In this document: in pieces, positions 1-6,221 of the stretch
Layout: each line of letters opens with the position of its first letter
How positions within the stretch are numbered: position 1 is the first letter of the stretch
NCBI GenBank assembly: GCA_035315685.1
Contig: DATFXR010000254.1
Span: 1-6,581 of the forward strand
Direction: 5' to 3'
From: QHWK01 sp035315685
GTDB lineage: Bacteria; Acidobacteriota; Vicinamibacteria; Vicinamibacterales; CAVVIG01
Length of the DNA: 6,581 bases
Notes under the pieces: model-generated
The model's input: the letters and a program-made list of their open reading frames with translations, nothing else
The model's database searches: none
Told to the model about the DNA's origin: nothing
Translations under genes and position numbers: made by a program

Positions 1-722
1 GCCAGCAGATCGACGTCCGCGCGGAACGTGCCGGCGCCGAGTTGCGTCGCCAGCCGCCAGATGCCCTGGGCGCGGCGGAAGTTGGCGCGATCGTCCGACA
101 GATTGTCCCGGCTCACTTCCGCGCTGACTGATTGGCGCACGCTGCCGGCGGACAGGATCGCCGCGCCGCCGACTCCGCCGGACTGATAGCTGCCGACGTG
201 AGCGCCGGTCACCCGATCGGCGCTTCCCGCCGCGTAGTGGATCACGTTGATCGTTCCCGCGAACGCGGTCGTGCCGAAATACACGGGCGCCGCTCCGCGC
301 ATCACCTCGATGCGCTCGACGTTGTTCAGGCTGATCGCTTCAACCTGCGGGACGAACGCGCCGCCGGCGGGAATGCCGTCGATCAGCAGCAGCAGGTCGT
401 CCACCTCGCGGACACCCAGCAGGCCGGGAACCGCGCCGGCCGGACCCGCGTCACCGCCGGGCGCGACGCTCACGCCGCCCAGCAGCGCCATCGCGGTGCG
501 GAGATCGGTGGCGCCGCGCGCGCGGATCTCGTCGCCGGTGACGACGCTGATCGAGCCGGCAACTTCCGCCACCGGTTCGCCAAAGCGGGTCGCCGTCACC
601 TGAACGGTGTCCTGAAATGTCGGTGGATCCGGCGGCGGGTCGGGTGGCGTCTGTGCGGCTGGTCCGGCAGAAAACAGTGTGGCGACGAACACGACGGAGA
701 TGGCGGTCTTGTCGATGCTCAT
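1..722 (-). CDS. TonB-dependent outer-membrane receptor, N-terminal 240 residues (3' end outside window)
   Basis: This is an outer-membrane receptor for energised uptake of a ligand that cannot be named from this part. Translation from 722 gives MSIDKTAISVVFVATLFSAG, a Sec signal peptide probably cleaved near residue 23-24 (PAA-Q). A proline/aspartate-rich linker follows (about 26-35). Next come DTVQVTATR (38-46), which resembles a TonB box, and the plug domain (about 50-165), with VAEVAGSISVVTGDEI, LLIDGIPAGG, NNVERIEVMRGAAPVYFG and FAGTINVI all typical of PF07715 plugs. From about 170 the sequence looks like the first barrel strands (SVSAEVSRDNLSDDRANFR). The start is well fixed: an in-frame TGA (723-725) lies directly before this ATG, although no strong Shine-Dalgarno is seen. 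No carboxypeptidase-regulatory domain precedes the plug, unlike the Oar-like receptors common in Acidobacteriota. The gene lies downstream of the hydrolase on the same strand, across a 203-nt spacer. The family is secure and the ligand unknown. Confidence 0.94.
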   Translation of the reverse strand, partial: MSIDKTAISVVFVATLFSAGPAAQTPPDPPPDPPTFQDTVQVTATRFGEPVAEVAGSISVVTGDEIRARGATDLRTAMALLGGVSVAPGGDAGPAGAVPGLLGVREVDDLLLLIDGIPAGGAFVPQVEAISLNNVERIEVMRGAAPVYFGTTAFAGTINVIHYAAGSADRVTGAHVGSYQSGGVGGAAILSAGSVRQSVSAEVSRDNLSDDRANFRRAQGIWRLATQLGAGTFRADVDLL

Positions 723-809
723 TCAGCGGCGTCCACGAGAGAAACGTGGTTCGAGACGGTAAATGAGCGGCGTCAACGTCGTGCAACGCGCGGGTCACCA
801 TAAGGGAAA

Positions 810-822
810 CATTGGGCCAATG
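810..822. promoter_or_regulatory. 13-bp perfect dyad upstream of the receptor gene, possible operator
   Basis: CATTGG-G-CCAATG is a perfect inverted repeat with a single central base. It lies 88 nt upstream of the receptor start, in the 203-nt spacer after the hydrolase gene. Its place and symmetry would suit a dimeric repressor or activator, and receptor genes of this type are often regulated. No regulator gene is in the window and no convincing -35/-10 pair is seen nearby. The operator role is inference; the symmetry is directly visible. Confidence 0.3.
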
Positions 823-894
823 CTGAGTCGATCGGTATTCCGTTGCAGCCGAGTTGTCTGGAACGTTGTTTCGGTCGTTCGGCCGGGACACAGA

Positions 895-924
895 CGAGCT
901 CAGCTCGGCTAAAAAGCCTTCGGC
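895..924 (-). terminator. Weak terminator-like sequence after the alpha/beta hydrolase
   Basis: Just past the hydrolase stop, the minus strand reads GCCGAAGGC followed by TTTTT: a 3-bp GC stem with a T5 run. Next is a GGCT-TTTT-AGCC mini-hairpin, then CGAGC-TGA-GCTCG, a 5-bp stem with a 3-nt loop. None is a strong intrinsic terminator on its own. Together they could pause or partly end transcription before the receptor gene, so readthrough into the receptor is not excluded. Confidence 0.22.
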
Positions 925-925
925 G

Positions 926-2101
926 CTACGTCGTCAGATGACGAACCACGAACGGGATCCCGCGCCGGCCCCAGAACATGTGCTCGCCTGGAAACACTTC
1001 CTGCTCGATGCGATCCTCGGCGCCGAACACTCGATAGATCTCGCGCACGGCGCGAAAGCTCTCGATGCTCGCCTGCACGGGAAAGATCGGATCGCGTTCG
1101 CCGGACTCGACGAACAGCGGGCGCGGCGCAACGAGCCCGGCAATGTCGTGCATCTCCGCCCAGTTCAGGATGCCGGGCACATAGTTGTCCACGCAGTGCG
1201 CGAGGCTGCCGACGCTGTCGTGAAACGTGTTGAGATAGCCGCTGACCAACGCGACGCGGAGGCGCGGTTCGAGCGCGGCAGCAAACAGCGTCGCCGTCCC
1301 GCCGCCCGAGATCCCCATGCAGCCGACCCGCGAGGCGTCGAGATCGGCTCGGGTCGCGATGTAGTCGATCGTGCGCACGATGTCCCAGACACGCCAGCCG
1401 ATCAGCGTCTGGCCGAGCATCAGCGCGCCGCCGGCAACCGGCTCGCAGCCTTTCTGCCCGAGACCGCGCTGGGCGTTCAGCGGATCGCGCCGGCAGCCGA
1501 ATGCCATCGGCTCGATCGCGACGGCCGCGCTGCCCGCCTCGGCGATCTGAATCGCAAAGTCGTGCTGATAGCCGGCCTTGTCCGTGCGATCGCCGCCGCG
1601 GTCGTCGATGCCGACGATGTCGTCGACGCCGCGCCCGTGGCCGGGGACGCAGATCATCGCGGGAAGCGGCGTCGGCCCCCGCAATGGCGTCAGCACGTAC
1701 GCGAGCACGCTGACGCCGGGGCGGCTGTCGAACACGATCTTCTCGCGGCGATACGCGGGAAACGATCGCGACTCGATGACCTGCGCACGAAGCGGCGATC
1801 GCTCGGCCGGGAATCCGCCAACGAGCTCGGTGAGCTTCGCGTGCAGCATGCGCTGCCACCTCTCGGCTTCCGCACGCGTGCGCGCCTGGAAGCGCAGTTG
1901 CCGGGGCGCGGCGGCATAGAGATCGCGCGCGAACAGGACCGGATCGAATCGGCGATCCTCGAGTCCGCGTTCGACGCCGGTCAGCGGTCCGATGTACTGC
2001 GCTGGGGCCGGCGTCTGTTCGCCGGCAATCGCCGGCAGCGCTCGAGCTGCAGCCAGCCCTGCGGCAACCCGCCCGAGCTCACGACGTGTGACCTTGCCCA
2101 C
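926..2101 (-). CDS. Tat-exported alpha/beta hydrolase (Abhydrolase_7 / dienelactone-hydrolase-like), 391 aa
   Basis: This is a predicted exported serine esterase or related acyl hydrolase; the substrate is unknown. The N-terminus has a twin-arginine signal: T5-R6-R7-E-L, then an Ala-rich hydrophobic stretch (11-26) ending ALPAIA. After a helical region (about 50-100), the core shows strand VSVLAYVLTP (130-139), PAMICVPGHGRG (147-158, probable oxyanion-hole loop), and the nucleophile elbow GISGGG with Ser265. Asp337 (ESGERDP) and His374 (PGEHMFW) complete the expected triad. Length and order fit exported hydrolases of the PF12715 type; an acetyl-xylan-esterase-like activity is possible but not shown. 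The start is GTG at 2101. An in-frame TAG lies 9 nt upstream (within 2102-2112) and the next ATG is at residue 85, so only this start keeps the Tat signal. No Shine-Dalgarno is evident. The gene is divergent from the propeller-amidohydrolase across 101 nt and upstream of the receptor on the same strand. Fold call is strong, substrate unknown. Confidence 0.9.
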   Translation of the reverse strand: MGKVTRRELGRVAAGLAAARALPAIAGEQTPAPAQYIGPLTGVERGLEDRRFDPVLFARDLYAAAPRQLRFQARTRAEAERWQRMLHAKLTELVGGFPAERSPLRAQVIESRSFPAYRREKIVFDSRPGVSVLAYVLTPLRGPTPLPAMICVPGHGRGVDDIVGIDDRGGDRTDKAGYQHDFAIQIAEAGSAAVAIEPMAFGCRRDPLNAQRGLGQKGCEPVAGGALMLGQTLIGWRVWDIVRTIDYIATRADLDASRVGCMGISGGGTATLFAAALEPRLRVALVSGYLNTFHDSVGSLAHCVDNYVPGILNWAEMHDIAGLVAPRPLFVESGERDPIFPVQASIESFRAVREIYRVFGAEDRIEQEVFPGEHMFWGRRGIPFVVRHLTT

Positions 2102-2115
2102 GGCGGGCTACTTTA
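2102..2115 (-). promoter_or_regulatory. TANNNT -10-like hexamer directly before the hydrolase GTG start
   Basis: On the minus strand TAAAGTAGCCCGCC runs straight into the GTG at 2101. TAAAGT (2115-2110) fits a TANNNT -10 element and sits 8 nt from the start codon, so transcription would begin at or within a few bases of it. There is no Shine-Dalgarno and no recognisable -35. The promoter role is inference. Confidence 0.28.
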
Positions 2116-2189
2116 TCGCAAAGTTCACATCTGTCGCGCCCAGCACGAACGTCCGGCGGCCGCGAACCCTTTCGAGCACGACACCACAG

Positions 2190-2202
2190 TAGACTAGCCG
2201 GC
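2190..2202 (+). promoter_or_regulatory. TANNNT -10-like hexamer directly before the propeller-amidohydrolase ATG
   Basis: TAGACTAGCCGGC precedes the ATG at 2203. TAGACT (2190-2195) fits TANNNT and ends 7 nt before the start codon, the spacing expected for a leaderless transcript. No Shine-Dalgarno precedes the ATG and no TTGACA-like hexamer lies 16-18 nt upstream of TAGACT. The first ten bases share the pattern TANNNTAGCC with the oppositely oriented segment at 2115-2106. Confidence 0.3.
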
Positions 2203-5187
2203 ATGCAAAAGGTTCTTGCGGGCGCAATCGTGATCGGCATGACGGTGCCGGTCGGGCGCGGGCAGGAGTCAGGTGAACGGAACGTGCGCCTGACGCTCCA
2301 CGAAGGCACGAACATGTCCGTCGCGCTCTCGCCCGACGGCCGGACCCTCGCAATCGATCTCCTGGGCACGCTGTGGACGATGCCGGCGCTTGGCGGGACG
2401 GCGACCGCGATCACCGACATCTTCCTCGACGCGCGGCAGCCGTCGTGGTCCCCCGACGGCAGGCGGATCGCGTTTCAGGCCTACCGCGACACCACGTGGC
2501 AAATCTGGACGGTCAACGCCGACGGCACGGATCTGAAACCAGTGACGTCGAGCGCCTATGACGATCGCGAACCAACGTGGGCGCCCGATGGCAACTCCCT
2601 CGCGTTTTCTTCCGACCGGAGCGGCAGCTACGACATCTGGGTGCTGAGGCTCGCCAGCGGCGAGGTGCGCCAGATCACGGACGCGCCCTCGAACGAATTC
2701 ATGCCGTCGTGGCGAAGCGCGACCGAGGTCGCATACGTGTCGGATCGTCGCGACAAGCCGGGGATCTACGCCACGGCGTCGACGGCGACAGGCGGCGCCG
2801 ACCTGCTCATCGCGTCTGCCGAGGGCGCGCTTGCCGCCGCCGCGTTCGGGCCGAACGGCGAAGTGGCGTTCAACGCAATCGCGGGCAGCCACAGCCGACT
2901 GATGATCGGCGATCGGAACATTGCCGATCCTGACGAAGACGTGTTTCCGTTCCGGCCACAATGGCTTCCGGACGGCGACATCCTCTACACCGGCGACGGC
3001 AAGATCAAACGACGCCCGACGGCGGGCGGCGCGGCGCGCGTCATCGAATTCACCGCGAGCATTGCGTTCACGCGCCCCTCGTTCACGCCGAAGCGTCACC
3101 GCTTCGACGCCGCCGGGGCGCAGCCGCTGCGGGGCGTGATGCACCCTGCGCTGTCGCCGGACGGCGGTCGCGTGGCGTTTGCCGCGCGCGGCGATCTCTG
3201 GCTGATGCCGATTGACGGCACGCCGCGTCGGCTCACTGCCGATCCGGCTCTCGATACCGCGCCGGCGTGGTCGCCCGACGGCACCTCGCTCGCGTACTCG
3301 TCCGATCGCGGCGGCTCGATGAATATCTGGATTCACGACATTCAGCGCAACACCGAACGGCAGCTCACGCGACTCGATGCGGCTGCGACGTTCCCGGCCT
3401 GGTCGCCTGACGCGTCGCGCATCGCGTTCGTCGATGCCGATGGACAGCTCCAGATCGCCGACGTCAAGACGGGCGCGGTTCGCAAGATCCACGATCGGCT
3501 GAACGGACCAGGCCGTCCGAGCTGGTCGCCTGACGGCACGGCAATCGTTGTCTCCTCGCTGAAGGTCTACTCGACGCGATTTCGTGAGGGAACGAACCAG
3601 GTGCTTCGCGTGCCGGTCGACGGCTCGGGCGATCGCTGGTTCGACCCGGCGCCGCACAAATCGATCGGCATGCGGGAAGACTACGGTCCGGTCTGGTCGC
3701 CCGACGGCACGCAGATGGCCGCCATCGTCGACGGGCTGCTCACCGTGTGGCCCGTGAGGGCCGACGGCACGCCGACGGGTCCGCCGCGTCCGCTGGCCGC
3801 GGACCTTGCCGGGACGCCGACATGGAGCGGCGATTCGCGGCACATCCTGTTTCAGACCGACAGCGGGATGAAGCTGGTGGACGTCGCCGCGCGGCGAGTA
3901 GAGCGCGACATCGCGCCGCGGCTGACCTGGACGCCCGCGCCGCCGGGCGATCCCGCGGTCAACGCGAAGCGAGCCAGTCGAACGACCGTCCATGCCGGCC
4001 GGTTCTGGGATGGCAGCACGAAGGCGCCCCAGCGCGACGTCGACATCGTCGTTGAAGAGAACCGCATCAAGAGCGTCAGCGGCCACCGCGCCGAGCACGA
4101 CGAGCCGGTGATCGACGCGTCGAACGAGACGGTGATTCCCGGTCTCATCGAGATCCACACGCATCTCAACGAGAACTTCGGCGAGGCGCTCGGTCGCATC
4201 TTCCTGGCATGGGGCATCACCACGGTTCGCAATCCGGCGACGAACACGTTCGAGACGATGGAGTTCCGGGAAGCGTTCGAGTCGGGAGCACGAATCGGTC
4301 CGCGGCTGATCACGACCGGCGAGCCATTCGACGGCACGCGGATCTACTACCCGGGCGGCACCTCGCTGGGCGACACCGGTCAGCTGCCGCTGGAGCTGCA
4401 GCACGCGAAGGATTTCGGCTACGACTTCGTCAAGACCTACGTGCGGCTGCCGGACCTGATGCAGAAACGGGTCATCGAGGCAGCTCACGCGATGGGCATG
4501 CCGGTGACGTCGCATGAACTCTATCCGGCGGTCGCGTACGGCGCCGATGGCGTCGAACACATCCGCGGCACGAGCCGGCGCGGGTACTCGCCGAAGGTCA
4601 CGGCGCTGATGCGCTCGTATCAGGACGTGATCGATCTCCTGACCGCGTCGAAGATGACGCTGACGCCAACAATCGGAATCCAGGGCGGCTTCCGTTTGCA
4701 GACGCTCCGCGACCCATCGTGGATCGACGATCCGCGGATCCAGAAGCTGTATCCGCCGTCAGTGACTCGAAATGCGCGGAACGATCTGCAGATGCGGCCG
4801 TCGCCGCAAGCGCTGGACGAGGCGCAGCGGTTGGTGACGCCGCAGGAACGGACCGTGTACCGAGTGGTGAGAGGCGGCGGACGCGTGACCGCCGGCACGG
4901 ACGCGCCGATCAATCCTTACGGGCTCAGCCTGCTCATGGAGCTCGAGAACTACGCGTCCGCGGGCCTGACACCCGTTGAAGTGCTGCGCACGGCAACGTC
5001 CGTATCGGCCGAGGCGATGGGCGTCGGTGCCGACATCGGCAGCATCGCACCGGGCATGCTGGCCGACCTGACGTTCATCGACGGCGATCCATTTCAGAAC
5101 ATCAAGGATCTGCGCCGCGTGCGCCGCGTCATGAAAGACGGGATCGTCTATGACGTCGCGGCGCTGGTCGCGGGCCGCAACCACTGA
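2203..5187 (+). CDS. Exported PD40/TolB-like beta-propeller fused to imidazolonepropionase-like amidohydrolase, 994 aa
   Basis: This is a predicted envelope metal-dependent hydrolase with a large propeller module; the substrate is unknown. A weak Sec-type signal (about 1-20) is followed by twelve propeller repeats, whose SPDG-like turns lie near residues 43, 83, 127, 170, 216, 255, 318, 357, 401, 442, 499 and 542. Several continue into AFSSDRSGSYDIWV-type strands. That number suggests two propellers, roughly 35-290 and 305-575. The amidohydrolase begins near 590 with its small beta-sandwich (TTVHAGRFWDG). It shows IHTH (His652, His654), KTYV (Lys744, possible carboxylated bridging ligand), TSHE (His771), GVEHI (His786) and GTDAP (Asp900), then LRTATSVSAEAMG and GSIAPGMLADLTFIDGDP, the usual C-terminal signature. 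All expected metal ligands are therefore present. Fusions of this kind, around 1,000 residues long, are known in Acidobacteriota and Bacteroidota. Related enzymes act on cyclic amides or on dipeptides such as prolidase substrates, but neither is demonstrated here. The gene converges on the VWA gene. Confidence 0.95.
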   Translation: MQKVLAGAIVIGMTVPVGRGQESGERNVRLTLHEGTNMSVALSPDGRTLAIDLLGTLWTMPALGGTATAITDIFLDARQPSWSPDGRRIAFQAYRDTTWQIWTVNADGTDLKPVTSSAYDDREPTWAPDGNSLAFSSDRSGSYDIWVLRLASGEVRQITDAPSNEFMPSWRSATEVAYVSDRRDKPGIYATASTATGGADLLIASAEGALAAAAFGPNGEVAFNAIAGSHSRLMIGDRNIADPDEDVFPFRPQWLPDGDILYTGDGKIKRRPTAGGAARVIEFTASIAFTRPSFTPKRHRFDAAGAQPLRGVMHPALSPDGGRVAFAARGDLWLMPIDGTPRRLTADPALDTAPAWSPDGTSLAYSSDRGGSMNIWIHDIQRNTERQLTRLDAAATFPAWSPDASRIAFVDADGQLQIADVKTGAVRKIHDRLNGPGRPSWSPDGTAIVVSSLKVYSTRFREGTNQVLRVPVDGSGDRWFDPAPHKSIGMREDYGPVWSPDGTQMAAIVDGLLTVWPVRADGTPTGPPRPLAADLAGTPTWSGDSRHILFQTDSGMKLVDVAARRVERDIAPRLTWTPAPPGDPAVNAKRASRTTVHAGRFWDGSTKAPQRDVDIVVEENRIKSVSGHRAEHDEPVIDASNETVIPGLIEIHTHLNENFGEALGRIFLAWGITTVRNPATNTFETMEFREAFESGARIGPRLITTGEPFDGTRIYYPGGTSLGDTGQLPLELQHAKDFGYDFVKTYVRLPDLMQKRVIEAAHAMGMPVTSHELYPAVAYGADGVEHIRGTSRRGYSPKVTALMRSYQDVIDLLTASKMTLTPTIGIQGGFRLQTLRDPSWIDDPRIQKLYPPSVTRNARNDLQMRPSPQALDEAQRLVTPQERTVYRVVRGGGRVTAGTDAPINPYGLSLLMELENYASAGLTPVEVLRTATSVSAEAMGVGADIGSIAPGMLADLTFIDGDPFQNIKDLRRVRRVMKDGIVYDVAALVAGRNH

Positions 5188-5196
5188 GCGTCAGCC

Positions 5197-5296
5197 GGAC
5201 CGGAGGCGGAAAGCAACCGCAGAGGTGCCGGGGCGAGCGACGACGAGATCGAAACCTCTGCGTTCTCTGCGATCTCTGCGGTTGCTTCCCCGGTCC
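5197..5296. repeat. 100-nt imperfect hairpin element filling the convergent intergenic gap
   Basis: The outer arms GGACCGG (5197-5203) and CCGGTCC (5290-5296) pair over 7 bp. After a 4-nt bulge (AGGC, 5204-5207), the left arm 5208-5224 pairs with 5274-5289 over 16 bp with one bulged A; the core is GCAACCGCAGAG against CTCTGCGGTTGC. The element starts 9 nt after the amidohydrolase stop and ends 4 nt before the VWA stop, so it occupies 100 of the 113 intergenic nt. It would fold in transcripts from either strand and could protect 3' ends or act as a barrier to convergent transcription. It lacks a T-run, so it is not a standard intrinsic terminator. Its form resembles palindromic interspersed repeats (REP/MITE-like), but only one copy is in the window. 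No ORF is seen in the gap. Confidence 0.85.
5256..5282 (+). repeat. Three tandem 9-nt CTCTGCGNT units
   Basis: CTCTGCGTT (5256-5264), CTCTGCGAT (5265-5273) and CTCTGCGGT (5274-5282) lie head to tail with an invariant CTCTGCG core. The third unit forms the right arm of the hairpin at 5197-5296. The first unit, with its preceding AC, can instead pair with CGCAGAGGT at 5218-5226 over 9 bp. GAGATC (5245-5250) can also pair with GATCTC (5271-5276). The element therefore has several mutually exclusive folds. Confidence 0.85.
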
Positions 5297-5300
5297 TCGG

Positions 5301-6221
5301 TCATCGCGACTGACCAGGAGCCACGACCGAGGGTCGCGCGGCCAGATAACCGGCGCGAGTGTGGACGATGAGCGGCTCTCGTCCGTGCGCTTCGACACGG
5401 ATGCGCCGGTAGGTGCCGTCGAGCGCCTGATTCGTCGGCGCGTAGGCGATCGTGTACTGCCGTCGAATCTGCTGAGCGAGGTCCGCGGCGACCACGTCGA
5501 TCTCGTCGAGGCTCGCCGGATAGAAGGCGACACCGCCCGTTTGCGTCGTCAGCGTGTCGAGCTCGCGACGGCCGTCGTGGGCTTCGGCGGACCCGGTCAC
5601 TCCGAACAAGCCGATGGCGTAGACCGCTGTCTCGCTCTGGCGGGACACCTGCTCGATCTGGTGGAGGGTCACGCGGCTGGCGTTGTCGCGGCCGTCGGTA
5701 ATCACGAGGAGGACCTGCCGATCGCGCGAGGCATGCTCGTGCAGGTAGGTCTCCGCCGTGTCAACGGCGTCCCGCAGCGCCGTCCCGCCGATTGAGTCCG
5801 CCCGCGCGACGCCAGTCTCGAGCGTCGCCACGTCGCTGGTCAGCGGCACGTCGATGCGTGCCGTGTCGGCAAAGTTCACCACGAACGCTTCATCGAGCGG
5901 GTTCGAGGCGCGGATGAACGCCAGCGCCGCAGCCTCGGCGCGGGCCCGCAGCGGCCGCATGCTGCCGCTGTTGTCGATCAGCAAGCCAATCGACACGGGG
6001 ATGTCGTCGCGACGGAACAATGTAATTGGCTGCCGGCGGCCGTTCTCGTAGACGTCAAATGCCGCCTGATCGAGACCGGTCACTTCGACGCCGTGGCTGT
6101 TCCGCACGGTGGCCCGCAGTACCACCAGGCGCGTCTCGACGCGAAACGACGGCTGCCGTGCAGCGACGGTGCTCGTCGTGAGTGCGGCGCAGCAAGCCGC
6201 CACGAACCGACGACTGTTCAT
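5301..6221 (-). CDS. Exported VWA-domain protein, acidobacterial VWFA-related type, 306 aa
   Basis: This is a predicted extracytoplasmic protein with a von Willebrand factor A domain, a fold that binds protein partners through a divalent metal. An N-terminal signal (MNSRRFVAACCAALTTSTVA, cleavage near ARQ) is followed by a beta-rich segment (about 26-70: VVLRATVRN, VTGLDQAAFDVYENG, QPITLF) that typically precedes VWA in the acidobacterial VWFA-related family (TIGR03436). The VWA domain spans about 75-255 with a complete MIDAS: Asp83-x-Ser85-x-Ser87 (DNSGSM), Thr147 (GGTAL) and Asp176 (ITDGRDN). A C-terminal beta segment follows (YTIAYAP, DGTYRRIRVE, RAGYLA). Cys10 matches a lipobox loosely (VAAC), but only nine residues precede it and the hydrophobic stretch continues past it, so a Sec signal is favoured. 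The ATG overlaps the upstream stop as ATGA, suggesting coupled translation; no strong Shine-Dalgarno is seen. The partner is unknown. Confidence 0.94.
   Translation of the reverse strand: MNSRRFVAACCAALTTSTVAARQPSFRVETRLVVLRATVRNSHGVEVTGLDQAAFDVYENGRRQPITLFRRDDIPVSIGLLIDNSGSMRPLRARAEAAALAFIRASNPLDEAFVVNFADTARIDVPLTSDVATLETGVARADSIGGTALRDAVDTAETYLHEHASRDRQVLLVITDGRDNASRVTLHQIEQVSRQSETAVYAIGLFGVTGSAEAHDGRRELDTLTTQTGGVAFYPASLDEIDVVAADLAQQIRRQYTIAYAPTNQALDGTYRRIRVEAHGREPLIVHTRAGYLAARPSVVAPGQSR

Noticed and set aside
733..749. Hairpin CCACG/CGTGG in the receptor leader as an RBS-sequestering switch
   Set aside because: Only 5 bp with a 7-nt loop and no clear Shine-Dalgarno to sequester; such short stems are common by chance.
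748..776. Receptor promoter with TTGACG (776-771, minus strand) as -35
   Set aside because: No -10-like hexamer is found 16-18 nt downstream (candidates such as CGAACC and GAACCA are poor).
132..803. Plus-strand frame (223 codons) across the receptor region
   Set aside because: The minus-strand receptor plug is unambiguous here. The plus frame is Arg/Ala-rich with no motif.
451..891. Minus-strand frame (146 codons) covering the spacer 723-891 and part of the receptor
   Set aside because: It is in a different frame from the receptor, is Arg-rich over the receptor part and shows no conserved motif, so it does not support a gene in the spacer.
2142..2181. Direct repeat AGCACGA (2142-2148 and 2175-2181) in the divergent spacer as paired operator sites
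   Set aside because: A 7-nt repeat within about 100 nt is likely by chance in GC-rich DNA, and nothing else supports it.
854..2197. Open frame on the plus strand (447 codons) opposite the alpha/beta hydrolase
   Set aside because: The opposite strand encodes a complete Tat signal and catalytic triad. This frame has no family features and a composition typical of an antisense shadow.
2269..4560. Long open frame on the minus strand (763 codons) opposite the propeller-amidohydrolase
   Set aside because: It is Arg/His-rich with no recognisable domain and lies wholly inside a well-supported gene on the other strand. Long antisense frames are expected in GC-rich coding DNA.
5256..5282. CRISPR array suggested by short repeats
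   Set aside because: The units are 9 nt and directly abutting with no spacers, and no cas gene is present.
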